From positions 1 through 32,099 of the forward strand of contig VXWI01000037.1 of the NCBI GenBank assembly GCA_009835985.1: a stretch of 32,099 bases of DNA, read 5' to 3'. Positions 7,688 through 15,879 of this stretch are shown piece after piece. Position 1 is the stretch's first letter, and each line of letters opens with the position of its first letter. The position numbers and the translations under genes were made by a program. This DNA comes from Acidobacteriota bacterium. Lineage in GTDB: Bacteria > Acidobacteriota > Vicinamibacteria > Marinacidobacterales > Marinacidobacteraceae. The notes beneath the pieces were generated by a model. That model saw only the letters and a list, made by a program, of their open reading frames with translations. It made no database searches and was not told the origin of the DNA.

Positions 7688-9658
7688 ATGGATTGCCCCG
7701 ACGTTTCTTCTCCTTTCCCGCCGGGCCTCCCGCTTCGGCCGCTCTTCCTGGCCGGGTTCGCGCTGTCGCTGGCGATTCCGATGAGCGCCCCCGCGGAGGA
7801 GAACCGCTCGCCCGAACCCGAACAGGAAGCGGCGGAGGCCCAGGAGGAGGCGGACCAGGAAGCGACCGACCGCCCGACGCATACCGAGACCGTGGTCGTG
7901 ACCGCGACCCGCGGCGAAGAGGCGATCGTGGACTCGATTGCGCTGGTGACCGCGGTGGACAGCGAGGAGCTCTCGAACTCGCCGGGCACCCTGGTGGACG
8001 AGGCGCTGAGCCGGGTGCCGGGGTTCGGTCTCTTCCGGCGGAACACCAGCTTCATCTCCCATCCGACGACCACCGGGGTCTCGCTCCGGGGGATCGGGCC
8101 CAGCGGGGCGAGTCGCACGCTCGTCCTCTGGGACGGGATTCCGCTGAACGATCCCTTCGGCAACTGGGTCTACTGGAACCGGATGCCGACGCTGTTCCTC
8201 GACCGCATCGAGGTGGCGCGCGGCGCCGCGAGTCCCCTCTACGGGAGTTCGGCGCTCGGCGGCACGGTGCAACTCTTCTCCCGGCGCCCCGAGCCGGGAA
8301 TCCTGCGGGCGCGGGCGCAGCTCGGCAGCTTCGGGATCCAGGACGCGGAGGTGCTCGGGTCCCACGAGGCCGACGGGATCTCCGTAGTCGGCGCGGCGCG
8401 GATGCTGAACAGCGAGGGCTATCACCGCATCCGGGAAGCGGAGCGGGGCGCCGTGGATCAACCCGCCGGGGTGGACTTCCGGTCCATGGTCGGCCGCGCC
8501 ACGTCCGGGCCGGTCCACTTCTCGATCAACTACTACTCCGAGGACCGCCGGAACGGCACCCCCCTCCAGGTCAACAGCTCACGGCTCGTGATGCTGGAAG
8601 GCGGCATCACCCAGGACAACTGGGACCTCCGGGTGTTCGGCCAGGACTCGCGCCTGAACAGCGACTTCTCGCGCATCTTTCCGGGCCGCAACGAGGAAAG
8701 GCAGACCGCGCGGACGACGTTCGAGTACTCCGGGGTGGGCGGTGTCTTCTCCACCCGCATCGCGGAAGGCCTGCAGGCGGGCGCCGACTGGATGCGCACC
8801 TCGTGGGGCGACCACTCCCAGAACCGGCTCGGCGCCTTCGTGCAGAAGCGGCTGGAACTCATGCCGAGCCTCGAAGTGCTCGCCGACGGCCGGGTGGACC
8901 TGTGGCAGAACGCGGGCTCCAAAGCCAGCGTGAACCCCCGCGTCGGGGTTCGCTACCACGTGCTGGAGAGCACGACGCTCCGCGCGTCCGCCTACCGCGG
9001 TTTCCGGGCGCCCTCGCTGAACGAGCTGTACCGGCCCTTCCGGGTGGGGAACGTGCGGGTCGCCGCGAACGACCAGCTCGGCGAGGAGTCCCTGTACGGA
9101 GCGGAAGGCGGCCTCGACTTCTACCCGACCGAGCGGATGCTGGTGCGCGGGAACGCCTACTGGAACTGGATGCGCGACACGGTGGGGAACGTCACCCTGG
9201 AGGTGAACGACGAGGGCGTCTTCCGGCAGCGGCAGAACATCGGACGCTCCCGGGCGCGCGGGTTCGAGGCCGAGGTCTACGTGTACCCCGACGCGAACAG
9301 CGAGTTCTTCGCGGCCTACCTGTTCTCCGTTTCCAAGGTGGAGGAGACGGGCCTCCGCCTGCCCCAGGTCCCCTTCCACCAGGGCGTGGTGGGCGGCGCC
9401 TGGCACGGCCCCGTCTCGGTGCGCGCCGACCTCCGCTTCATGGGCGACCAGTTCGAGGACGACCGGAACGAGCTGCCGATGGAGGGGTTCGTCTCGGTGG
9501 GGCTCCGCGTGTCCTATCCCGTGAACGACCGGCTCCACGTCTTTCTCGCGGGCGAGAACCTTCTCGATGCCGAGATCGTCTCGGCCCGCACCCCCATCGA
9601 GACGCTGGGGACCCCGCGCGCCGTCCACATCGGCGTGGACGTCGACTTCGCCAGGTAA
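7688..9658 (+). CDS. TonB-dependent outer-membrane receptor (BtuB/CirA-like)
   Basis: This 656-residue receptor starts at ATG 7688; an in-frame GTG at 7655 is possible but gives a poorer signal peptide. A signal peptide (residues about 15-38) is followed by an acidic Glu-rich linker, then a TonB-box-like ETVVVTATR. The plug domain follows with GVSLRGIGPSGASRTLVLWDG, IPLNDPFGNW and the IEVARGAASPLYGSSALGGTVQL signature. The remainder is a beta-barrel with repeated aromatic, amphipathic strands. The end is DVDFAR rather than the usual terminal Phe or Trp, so the barrel-assembly signal is one residue from the end. Length is at the short, BtuB-like end of the family. The substrate is unknown, since no ABC importer or ligand-binding gene lies beside it. 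Confidence 0.92.
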   Translation: MDCPDVSSPFPPGLPLRPLFLAGFALSLAIPMSAPAEENRSPEPEQEAAEAQEEADQEATDRPTHTETVVVTATRGEEAIVDSIALVTAVDSEELSNSPGTLVDEALSRVPGFGLFRRNTSFISHPTTTGVSLRGIGPSGASRTLVLWDGIPLNDPFGNWVYWNRMPTLFLDRIEVARGAASPLYGSSALGGTVQLFSRRPEPGILRARAQLGSFGIQDAEVLGSHEADGISVVGAARMLNSEGYHRIREAERGAVDQPAGVDFRSMVGRATSGPVHFSINYYSEDRRNGTPLQVNSSRLVMLEGGITQDNWDLRVFGQDSRLNSDFSRIFPGRNEERQTARTTFEYSGVGGVFSTRIAEGLQAGADWMRTSWGDHSQNRLGAFVQKRLELMPSLEVLADGRVDLWQNAGSKASVNPRVGVRYHVLESTTLRASAYRGFRAPSLNELYRPFRVGNVRVAANDQLGEESLYGAEGGLDFYPTERMLVRGNAYWNWMRDTVGNVTLEVNDEGVFRQRQNIGRSRARGFEAEVYVYPDANSEFFAAYLFSVSKVEETGLRLPQVPFHQGVVGGAWHGPVSVRADLRFMGDQFEDDRNELPMEGFVSVGLRVSYPVNDRLHVFLAGENLLDAEIVSARTPIETLGTPRAVHIGVDVDFAR

Positions 9659-9672
9659 CGAGCCGCTGCGCG

Positions 9673-9716
9673 TCGGAGCGCCAGCCTCCGGCTGGCATCG
9701 CGCGGGAGCGCGAAAC
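9673..9716 (+). repeat. two-hairpin palindromic repeat, copy A
   Basis: This copy begins 14 nt after the receptor stop. It reads TCGGAGC, then a perfect hairpin GCCAGCC-TCC-GGCTGGC (9680-9696), then a second hairpin TCGCGC-GGGA-GCGCGA (9698-9713) and AAAC. The same order is seen in the copy at 31991-32035, and in the opposite orientation at 9827-9873 and 25753-25800. It is a REP-like element; no transposase of the RAYT type is in the window. Confidence 0.75.
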
Positions 9717-9826
9717 CCGCACTGACCGCGCTCCTCCCCGTGAACGGGGCCACGCTCAGTTCGTTGCGGGCGGCGCTACTCCGTTCCCGGTTGGGGCCGC
9801 TCCATGAGAATCGGTTGTGGCGCGTG
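9717..9826. other. non-coding spacer between palindromic repeats A and B
   Basis: Together with the two repeat copies, this makes a stretch of almost 300 nt between the receptor stop and the antitoxin stop that encodes nothing I can support. Open frames across it on either strand have no recognisable motifs and run through the palindromes. This is where a VapC toxin partner for the neighbouring minus-strand antitoxin would be expected, and I see no trace of one. Confidence 0.5.
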
Positions 9827-9873
9827 TTTCGCGGCCTAGGGCCGCGATGCCGGCCGGAGGCCGGCGCTCCGAG
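9827..9873 (-). repeat. two-hairpin palindromic repeat, copy B
   Basis: This is the reverse orientation of copy A. The small hairpin TCGCGGC-CTAGG-GCCGCGA (9829-9847) is followed by the main hairpin GCCGGCC-GGA-GGCCGGC (9849-9865) and GCTCCGAG. Copies A and B form an inverted pair about 110 nt apart, bracketing the empty spacer. Confidence 0.75.
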
Positions 9874-9956
9874 ACCGGGCCTGAGCTTGCCTCGGTTCAT
9901 CGGACAACTGGGAATGGCCGAAAGGCCGCTGCTCGCGCGGCTTCCTCCTCCCGCGG

Positions 9957-10184
9957 TCAGCGCCGCCAGGCCTTCGCCATGACGCGTTCGTCGGCGAGGT
10001 CGAGGCAGTCCATTGTGGTGAGGGCCCGGATCTCCTCGCGCCGCGCTTCCTTTTGGACGACCTCGCGCAGCGCGCCGTGAATCGTGTCCTTGATCGAAGA
10101 CGTTCTCAGAACGCGCCTCGCCTCGGCGATCAGGCGATCGTCAATCTCCACGCTGGTCTTCCTCGTGACGGAATTCGCTCCCAT
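9957..10184 (-). CDS. VapB-type antitoxin (orphan)
   Basis: This is a 75-residue protein. The N-terminal third (VTRKTSVEIDDRLIAEARRVL) is a ribbon-helix-helix-type DNA-binding segment. It is followed by a helix with TIHGALREVV and a C-terminal tail ending in LADERVMAKAWRR, the toxin-wrapping part in VapB/DUF2191 antitoxins. The ATG at 10184 is chosen because longer upstream frames lack family resemblance. Such genes are normally followed at once by a VapC PIN-domain RNase. Here the next 298 nt on this strand hold only palindromic repeats, so the toxin has been lost or lies elsewhere. It diverges from the M1 aminopeptidase gene. Antitoxins of this class usually repress their own promoter. Confidence 0.72.
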   Translation of the reverse strand: MGANSVTRKTSVEIDDRLIAEARRVLRTSSIKDTIHGALREVVQKEARREEIRALTTMDCLDLADERVMAKAWRR

Positions 10185-10256
10185 CCACCCATGGTATTCG
10201 GCACGCAGCACCCATTGCATCCCTGCGAGACCGCGACGGACATCCATGCGGGTCCA

Positions 10257-10290
10257 ACCGCCAGCCGGTACGATTGCCGGCTTGATCGGT
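10257..10290. promoter_or_regulatory. imperfect dyad between antitoxin and M1 peptidase
   Basis: ACCG and AGCCGG (10257-10260, 10263-10268) are complementary to CCGGCT and CGGT (10277-10282, 10287-10290) around an 8-nt spacer. It lies between the divergent antitoxin and the GTG 10312 start of the peptidase. Candidate roles are an operator for the antitoxin, an RNA hairpin in the peptidase leader, or a decayed repeat copy. If the peptidase starts at ATG 10246, it is coding. Confidence 0.25.
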
Positions 10291-10311
10291 AACCGCCCGT
10301 TCCTCGCCAGC

Positions 10312-12492
10312 GTGTTCTCACGGTGGACGAGCGCGCTCGCCGCCGCCCTCGTCCTCATCGCCTGCGGCGGCGGGAGCAGCGAGCCACCCCCGGCCGAGTC
10401 ACCCTACGAGGACCGCTCCGGCTGGCCGGTCCGGGAACTGCGGGACGAGCCCTTCGACGTGCTGCACTACCGGGTCGCCCTCGATCTGGACGAGACCACC
10501 AAGAGCATGGACGGACAGGTGCAGATCGAGCTGCAGGCCGAGGAGGACATCACCGAGGTCGCGCTGGACGCCGCGACCTACGGGGTCCACGCGGCCCGCG
10601 CCGGCGGCGAGGAACTCGACTTCACCCACGCGGATGAAACGCTCACCGTCGAGCTCGCCGAGCCGCTCGCGGCGGGAGAGACGCTCGTCCTGGAGATCGA
10701 TTACGGCGGCTCCGGAATCGACGTGGACGCGACCCGGTACGGGATGCCGGCGAGCTACGACCTCGGACTCGACTTCAAGGACGAGACGGACGCCAACCCC
10801 CAGCTCATCAACACCCTTTCCTTCCCCGAGGGCGCGCGGCACTGGTATCCCTCGGTGGACCACCCGGCGGACCGGTCCACCTTCGAACTGCTCGCCACGG
10901 TGCGGGAGGACTGGAAGGTGCTCTCGAACGGGGCGCTGATCGGCATCACCGAGGGATCCCGGCCTGGCACCCGGACGCACCACTGGCGGCTCGACCTGCC
11001 CCACCCGACCTACCTCTCGGTGCTGGTCGCCGGTCCCTACGAGGTCATCGAGGACTTCCACGGCGACATCCCGGTGAACTACTGGGTGTATCCGAAGGAC
11101 GTCGACGACGCCCACCGCAGCTTCCACAAGACGACGGCGATGATGGCCTTCTTCGACGAGGAGTTCGGCGTTCCCTATCCGTGGAACAAGTACGACCAGA
11201 TCACCATTCCGGGGATCGGCGGCGGCGCCGAGAGCACCACCGCGACCGTGCTCGGCCAGAGCACGATCCACGACGAGCGCGCCGAGCAGGATTTCCCGAG
11301 CCACGGCCTCGTCGCCCACGAGGTGGCGCACCACTGGTGGGGCGACCTCACCACCTACCGCGACTGGGGCGAGACCTGGCTGACCGAGAGCTTCGGGACC
11401 TACTCGGAGTACCTCTGGCATGCCTTCGAGCTGGGCCCCGACGGCGCCGGCGAGAACATGCGCAGGAAGCGGGAGTCGTACTTCCGCCAGGCGCAGACGG
11501 TCCTCCGGCCGGTCGTCACCAACCAGTGGCGGCGGCCGAACGACAACTTCGACGCCCATACCTATCCGAAGGGCGCGGCGCTGCTCCGGCTGCTCCGCCA
11601 CATCACCGGCGACGCCGAGTTCCGCGCGGGAATGAAGCACTTCCTGGAGAAGCACTCCTTCCAGCCGGTGGACACGGAGGACTTCATCACCGCCATGGCC
11701 GAGGCCACGGACCAGGACATCCGCTGGTTCATCGACATGTGGCTGCGCCGCCCGGGCCACCCGGTGCTCGAGATCGCGTCCGAGTGGGACGGGGACTCCG
11801 TCGAGATGCACATCCGCCAGGTGCAGGGGCCCGAAGCCAGCATGGGCACGGTGCCGGAGGCGTACCGCGCTCCGCTCTCGGTGCGGGTGGTCACCGAGTC
11901 GGGTTCCGAGGTCCATCCCTTCACGCTCGAAGGGCGGGAGCAGCACCTCAGTTTCCCTTCGGCGGAGGACCCCCGCTACGTGCGGTTCGACGCGGACGAC
12001 GTGCTGCTCGCTGAGCTGAACATCGCGAAACCCGCCGCCGAGTGGATGGTCCAGCTCCTGGATGACGACGCCGCCGGACGGCGTCGGGCCGCGGTGGCGC
12101 TCGGCGAGATGGGCGGCGACGAGGCCCGGGCCGCCCTGCGGACCGCGGCGGCCGGCGACGCGTTCTGGGCGGTCCGCCAGGCGGCGGTCGAGGGGCTGGA
12201 TCCGGGGAGTGCGGGCGACGCCGAGGTCTTGCGGACGGCGGCGGTGGGGGACGCGAGGTCCGACGTCCGGACGGCCGCGGTCGTCCGGCTGGGCGGCTCG
12301 GCGGGCGCCGAGTTCCTGATCGAGCGGTTCCGGAACGATTCCAGCTACCGCGCGCAGGCGGCTGCGGTCACGGCACTCGGCAAGGTGGGCGGCGACGGGG
12401 TTGCCGCCGTCCTGGAGGAGGCCGCCGCGATGGCTTCGCCGCGGGACATCGTGGCACGGGCGGCGCGGGAGGCGATGGGCGCGGGGCAGTAG
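10312..12492 (+). CDS. M1-family aminopeptidase lipoprotein with C-terminal HEAT-like repeats
   Basis: This is a 726-residue zinc metallopeptidase. GTG 10312 is preferred because it gives a textbook 18-residue lipoprotein signal ending LVLIAC; the upstream in-frame ATG 10246 is an alternative that adds 22 residues. The N-terminal beta-sandwich (about 35-230) is followed by the thermolysin-like domain. The exopeptidase motif is GGGAEST, in place of GAMEN. The zinc site is HEVAHHWWG (His336, Glu337, His340), with Glu359 in WLTESFG exactly 18 residues later. Residues about 565-720 are alanine-rich paired helices typical of HEAT/PBS-lyase repeats (for example RRAAVALGEMGG and RAQAAAVTALGKVGG). 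It should release N-terminal residues from peptides at the periplasmic face of a membrane. It stands alone; the PQQ-type gene follows after 226 nt. Confidence 0.9.
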   Translation: MFSRWTSALAAALVLIACGGGSSEPPPAESPYEDRSGWPVRELRDEPFDVLHYRVALDLDETTKSMDGQVQIELQAEEDITEVALDAATYGVHAARAGGEELDFTHADETLTVELAEPLAAGETLVLEIDYGGSGIDVDATRYGMPASYDLGLDFKDETDANPQLINTLSFPEGARHWYPSVDHPADRSTFELLATVREDWKVLSNGALIGITEGSRPGTRTHHWRLDLPHPTYLSVLVAGPYEVIEDFHGDIPVNYWVYPKDVDDAHRSFHKTTAMMAFFDEEFGVPYPWNKYDQITIPGIGGGAESTTATVLGQSTIHDERAEQDFPSHGLVAHEVAHHWWGDLTTYRDWGETWLTESFGTYSEYLWHAFELGPDGAGENMRRKRESYFRQAQTVLRPVVTNQWRRPNDNFDAHTYPKGAALLRLLRHITGDAEFRAGMKHFLEKHSFQPVDTEDFITAMAEATDQDIRWFIDMWLRRPGHPVLEIASEWDGDSVEMHIRQVQGPEASMGTVPEAYRAPLSVRVVTESGSEVHPFTLEGREQHLSFPSAEDPRYVRFDADDVLLAELNIAKPAAEWMVQLLDDDAAGRRRAAVALGEMGGDEARAALRTAAAGDAFWAVRQAAVEGLDPGSAGDAEVLRTAAVGDARSDVRTAAVVRLGGSAGAEFLIERFRNDSSYRAQAAAVTALGKVGGDGVAAVLEEAAAMASPRDIVARAAREAMGAGQ

Positions 12493-12513
12493 GGACGGCC
12501 GTACACGGTTCTG

Positions 12514-12555
12514 CTGCGCTGACGCGCAGCGGGTGCCGGCTGAAGCCGGCGTTCC
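12514..12555 (-). repeat. two-hairpin palindromic repeat, divergent copy E
   Basis: Two hairpins sit 21 nt after the M1 peptidase stop: CTGCGC-TGAC-GCGCAG (12514-12529) and GCCGGC-TGAA-GCCGGC (12535-12550), then GTTCC. The order (small hairpin, main GCCGGC hairpin, then GxTCC) matches the reverse orientation of the other copies, but the sequence has diverged. Confidence 0.5.
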
Positions 12556-12633
12556 GGGCCGTTTGGGTTCTCTCCTACCTTGAGGTCCACGCCGAGGTGG
12601 GAGCCACTTTTTCTGGGAGCGGTTCCGACGTGC

Positions 12634-12650
12634 GCGGTGCGGAGCACCGC
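12634..12650. repeat. perfect short hairpin in the gap before the PQQ-type gene
   Basis: GCGGTGC-GGA-GCACCGC is a perfect 7-bp inverted repeat with a 3-nt loop. That is the same stem length and GGA loop as the main hairpin of the dispersed repeat, but with a different stem sequence. It may be a second, decayed member of the repeat family. The rest of 12556-12718 shows no gene. Confidence 0.35.
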
Positions 12651-12718
12651 GGTGCCGGTCTGGAGGCCGCTACCGCGAGGACCGGCCGGCGTTCCCTTCG
12701 GTCCGCCACCCGGATACG

Positions 12719-14689
12719 ATGGGCGGTCCGATGGAGCGTCTGCGGGTCTTCCTGGGGTTCACTGCGGTGTGTCTCGTGCCGCTGGCGTCGGGCGCCCAGG
12801 GCGACGAGGAGCGGTTCCAGTGGCCGTCGTTCCGGGGCCCGCTCGCTTCCGGGGTCGCTGACGGGCAGAACCCGCCGACGCTCTGGGATGCGCAGACGGG
12901 GCACAACGTCCTCTGGAAGACAAGGATTCCGGGGCTCGGGCACTCGAGCCCGGTGATCTGGGACGACCGGATCTTCCTGACCACCGCGGTCAGCGACGAT
13001 CCCGACCCGGTCTTCCGCTACGGGCCGGACGGGCGGATGGACCGCCGCTCCGACCGGGAGCGGAACACCTGGTTCGTGTACGCGATCGACCGTCAGGGCG
13101 GCGACGTCCTGTGGGTGCGGGAAGCGGTCGCCGAGGCCCCCGAGATCCAGCGGCACCCCAAGAACAGCTACGCCTCGGCCACGCCGGCCACCGACGGGAA
13201 ACACGTCGCGGTGCTGATCGCCACCGGCCACCTGTTCCTCTACGACTTCGACGGGGCGCTGCTTTGGGAGGTAGACCTCGGCCCACTCGACTCGGGTGCC
13301 TCCTACGACGACACCTACCAGTGGGGGGCGGCCAGTTCTCCGATCATCTGGGAGAACCTGGTGATCGTGCAGGCCGACCAGCAGGAAGGTTCCTTCATCG
13401 CCGCCTTCGACGTGGCCAGTGGCGAGGAAGTCTGGCGGACCGAGCGGGAGCTGATCTCCGCCTTCTCGACGCCCACCGTCCACGCGGGATCCGAGCGGAC
13501 CGAGCTGATCACGAACGGCGCCGGCACCATGTTCGGCTACGACCCCATGACCGGCGAAGAGCTCTGGCGCATGTCGGGCAGCTCGAACAACACCACCCCG
13601 ACCCCGGTGGTGGACGGCGGGCTCATCTACCTGACGAGCGGCTACCGGATCCGCCCGATCTTCGCCATCCGGACCGGCGCCACCGGCGACATCTCGCTGG
13701 CGGAGGGGACGGACTCCAACGACCACGTCGCCTGGAGTTCGCCCCGCGACGGGCCGTACATGGCCTCGCCGCTCGTGTACCAGGGCTATCTCTACGTGGT
13801 CGCGACGAACGGGGTCCTCACCGTCTTCGACGCCGCCACCGGCGAGCGGATGTACCGGCGGCGGATCGGCCAGCGCGGCGGCGCCTATACCGCTTCGCCG
13901 ATCGCTGCCGACGGCCGCGTCTACCTGACCAGCGAGGACGGCGACGTCTTCGTCATCCGCGCCGGTCCCGAGTACGAAGAACTCGCGATGAACTCCATGG
14001 ACGAGGTGTGCCTCGCCACGCCGGCGATTTCCGAACGTCAGCTCATCATCCGGACGACGAACCACCTGGTGGCCCTCTCGGACGGCATCGCCCCGACGAT
14101 GGCCGCGTCGAAGCCCTCCTCGACACCTTTCCCGGAGAACCTGGCCCCCGATCAGGTGCTGGCGTTCGACGACTTCGAGGACGGCGACCTCTTCGCCCAC
14201 ACCGGGGTCCGCTGGCACACGTTCACGAACGGCGTCTCGAGCGCCGACCTCTCGCTCATTACCGGCGGCGCCGCCTCGACGCCGGTGGCCGCCCGCGTGG
14301 ACGGCACCCTGGCCAGCGGCGCCGTGCGAGGCCCGCTCGCCCAGATGTACCAGCCCTTCGATCGCGGCGGGAACCCGGTCAGCCTGGAGAACCTCGGTGG
14401 CATCCGGTTCCACGTCCGGGGCAGTCACGCCTTCGAACTCACCGTGCGCTGCAGCGGCGTCGGCTTCGGGCAGCGGGTGGAAGTGGCGGACGACTGGCGG
14501 CTGGTGGAACTCGGTGCCGACGACCTGAAACCGGTCGAGGTACCCGAGGGCGCCGCTCTCTGGGACGGGGCTCGCTGCACCGGGCTCTACCTCTCGCGCC
14601 GCGGCGAATCGGAGCTGGGCGAGTTCTGGTTCGAGGTGGACGAATTCACCCTCTACGGCGAGGACGCCTGGGAAACGAGGCCCCGCTAG
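12719..14689 (+). CDS. secreted PQQ-binding-like beta-propeller protein with C-terminal sandwich domain
   Basis: This 656-residue exported protein has a signal peptide ending ASGAQG; ATG 12731 is an equally good start. Residues about 30-480 hold PQQ-like/BamB-type propeller blades, with repeated units such as [52 protein letters not shown] and [15 protein letters not shown]. Residues about 490-656 are different: [26 protein letters not shown] and [12 protein letters not shown] suggest a jelly-roll of the carbohydrate-binding or CIA30-like kind. I see no clear quinone-enzyme active site, so a PQQ dehydrogenase activity is not supported. Similar proteins are common in soil and sponge-associated bacteria with many degradative genes. 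The role could be surface binding or scaffolding. Confidence 0.82.
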   Translation: MGGPMERLRVFLGFTAVCLVPLASGAQGDEERFQWPSFRGPLASGVADGQNPPTLWDAQTGHNVLWKTRIPGLGHSSPVIWDDRIFLTTAVSDDPDPVFRYGPDGRMDRRSDRERNTWFVYAIDRQGGDVLWVREAVAEAPEIQRHPKNSYASATPATDGKHVAVLIATGHLFLYDFDGALLWEVDLGPLDSGASYDDTYQWGAASSPIIWENLVIVQADQQEGSFIAAFDVASGEEVWRTERELISAFSTPTVHAGSERTELITNGAGTMFGYDPMTGEELWRMSGSSNNTTPTPVVDGGLIYLTSGYRIRPIFAIRTGATGDISLAEGTDSNDHVAWSSPRDGPYMASPLVYQGYLYVVATNGVLTVFDAATGERMYRRRIGQRGGAYTASPIAADGRVYLTSEDGDVFVIRAGPEYEELAMNSMDEVCLATPAISERQLIIRTTNHLVALSDGIAPTMAASKPSSTPFPENLAPDQVLAFDDFEDGDLFAHTGVRWHTFTNGVSSADLSLITGGAASTPVAARVDGTLASGAVRGPLAQMYQPFDRGGNPVSLENLGGIRFHVRGSHAFELTVRCSGVGFGQRVEVADDWRLVELGADDLKPVEVPEGAALWDGARCTGLYLSRRGESELGEFWFEVDEFTLYGEDAWETRPR

Positions 14690-14763
14690 CGGATCCCCGC
14701 TCACGCCTTCATCGGCCAGCAGGTTCCGCCACATCCTGAACCCGAATCCGAAAGCGAGACTCC

Positions 14764-15855
14764 ATGTCGCCAAGCTCTTCGCAGGCCACCTACCGGAAGA
14801 TCACCTTCGACAAGGACGTGGGCTTCTATGCGACGCTCAAGAAGCGCGTGGATGAGCGCTTCCCCGGCATCAGGACGCGGGGAACGGGCGGCTGGCGCAT
14901 GCTGCCGAAGACCGCCATCATCCTGACCGGGTTCGTCGTTTCGTACGTCTTCCTGGTCTTCTTTTCCCCGAACGTCCTCACCACGATCGCCGCCGCCTTC
15001 GTCCTGTCACAGGCGCTCGCGCTGATCGGCTTCAACCTGGTGCACGAAGGCGCCCACGGCAGCTACTCCAGCAACCGGACGGTCAACTGGCTGGCCGGCT
15101 CCACCGCGAGCTTCATCGGGGCCAGCCAGATGATCTGGCAGCACAAGCACAACGTCCTCCATCACACCTACACGAACGTCGAGGAAATGGACACGGACAT
15201 CCAGACGGGCGGGATGGTGCGCTGGAGCCACCTGCAGGAATGGCGGCCCTGGCACCGGTTTCAGCACCTCTACGCCTTCCCGATGTACAGCCTGTTGACC
15301 CTCAACGTGATCTACAGCGACATCCAGCGGATCATCTCCGGGCGGATCGGCAACTACCGCCTGCCGAAGCCGAGTCCGTCGCAGCACGCCAACTTCTGGC
15401 TGACCAAGCTCTTCTACCTCGGGATCGCCCTGGTGCTGCCGCTCTTCTTCAACACCTGGTGGCACGTGCTGCTCGTGCTGGTACTCATCAACCTGGTCGT
15501 CAGCCTGACCCTGTCACTGGTGTTCTCGCTGGCCCACACCGTGGAGGTCACCGCCTTTCCGTCACCCGATCCGGAGTCGGGCGCCATGGAAAAGGAGTGG
15601 GCCGTTCACGAGGTGGAGACGACCGCGAACTTCGCGCCCCGGAGCAAGCTGGCGGCTTGGTATTTGGGAGGCCTGAACAACCAGATCGAGCACCACCTGT
15701 TCCCGAACGTCTGCCATCTCTACTACCCGCGCCTCAGGAAGATCGTCGAGCAGACCTGCCGCGACTTCTCGGTTCGCTACCACTCCTATCCGTCGTTCCT
15801 CGCGGCGCTGGCGTCCCACTACCGGCACCTGAAGACGCTCGGCAATCCCGCGTAG
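14764..15855 (+). CDS. membrane fatty acid desaturase, front-end (delta-6-like) type
   Basis: This is a 363-residue integral membrane di-iron enzyme. The three histidine boxes are HEGAH (94-98), HNVLHH (129-134) and QIEHH (307-311). The Q-x-x-H-H form of the third box marks the front-end / linoleoyl-CoA desaturase-like group rather than the delta-9 group. Hydrophobic segments flank the boxes at about 50-66, 75-92, 215-230 and 233-257. There is no fused cytochrome b5 domain, so a separate electron donor is needed and none is encoded nearby. It introduces a cis double bond into an acyl chain, acting in the inner membrane. The gene follows the PQQ-type gene by 74 nt; no strong Shine-Dalgarno is visible. 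Desaturases are often cold-regulated, but nothing here shows that. Confidence 0.92.
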   Translation: MSPSSSQATYRKITFDKDVGFYATLKKRVDERFPGIRTRGTGGWRMLPKTAIILTGFVVSYVFLVFFSPNVLTTIAAAFVLSQALALIGFNLVHEGAHGSYSSNRTVNWLAGSTASFIGASQMIWQHKHNVLHHTYTNVEEMDTDIQTGGMVRWSHLQEWRPWHRFQHLYAFPMYSLLTLNVIYSDIQRIISGRIGNYRLPKPSPSQHANFWLTKLFYLGIALVLPLFFNTWWHVLLVLVLINLVVSLTLSLVFSLAHTVEVTAFPSPDPESGAMEKEWAVHEVETTANFAPRSKLAAWYLGGLNNQIEHHLFPNVCHLYYPRLRKIVEQTCRDFSVRYHSYPSFLAALASHYRHLKTLGNPA

Positions 15856-15879
15856 CCGCGCGGACCGGGGCCCGAATCG

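Noticed and set aside
9514-9900. Minus-strand ORF downstream of the antitoxin as a VapC toxin
   Set aside because: Its translation lacks PIN-domain acidic residues and runs through the palindromic repeats and the receptor gene end.
12493-12718. Intrinsic terminators at the palindromic repeats
   Set aside because: No T-tract follows any copy, so I call them repeats; factor-dependent termination cannot be judged from sequence.
12575-14773. 732-residue minus-strand ORF
   Set aside because: It is a shadow of the PQQ-type gene, with no recognisable domain.
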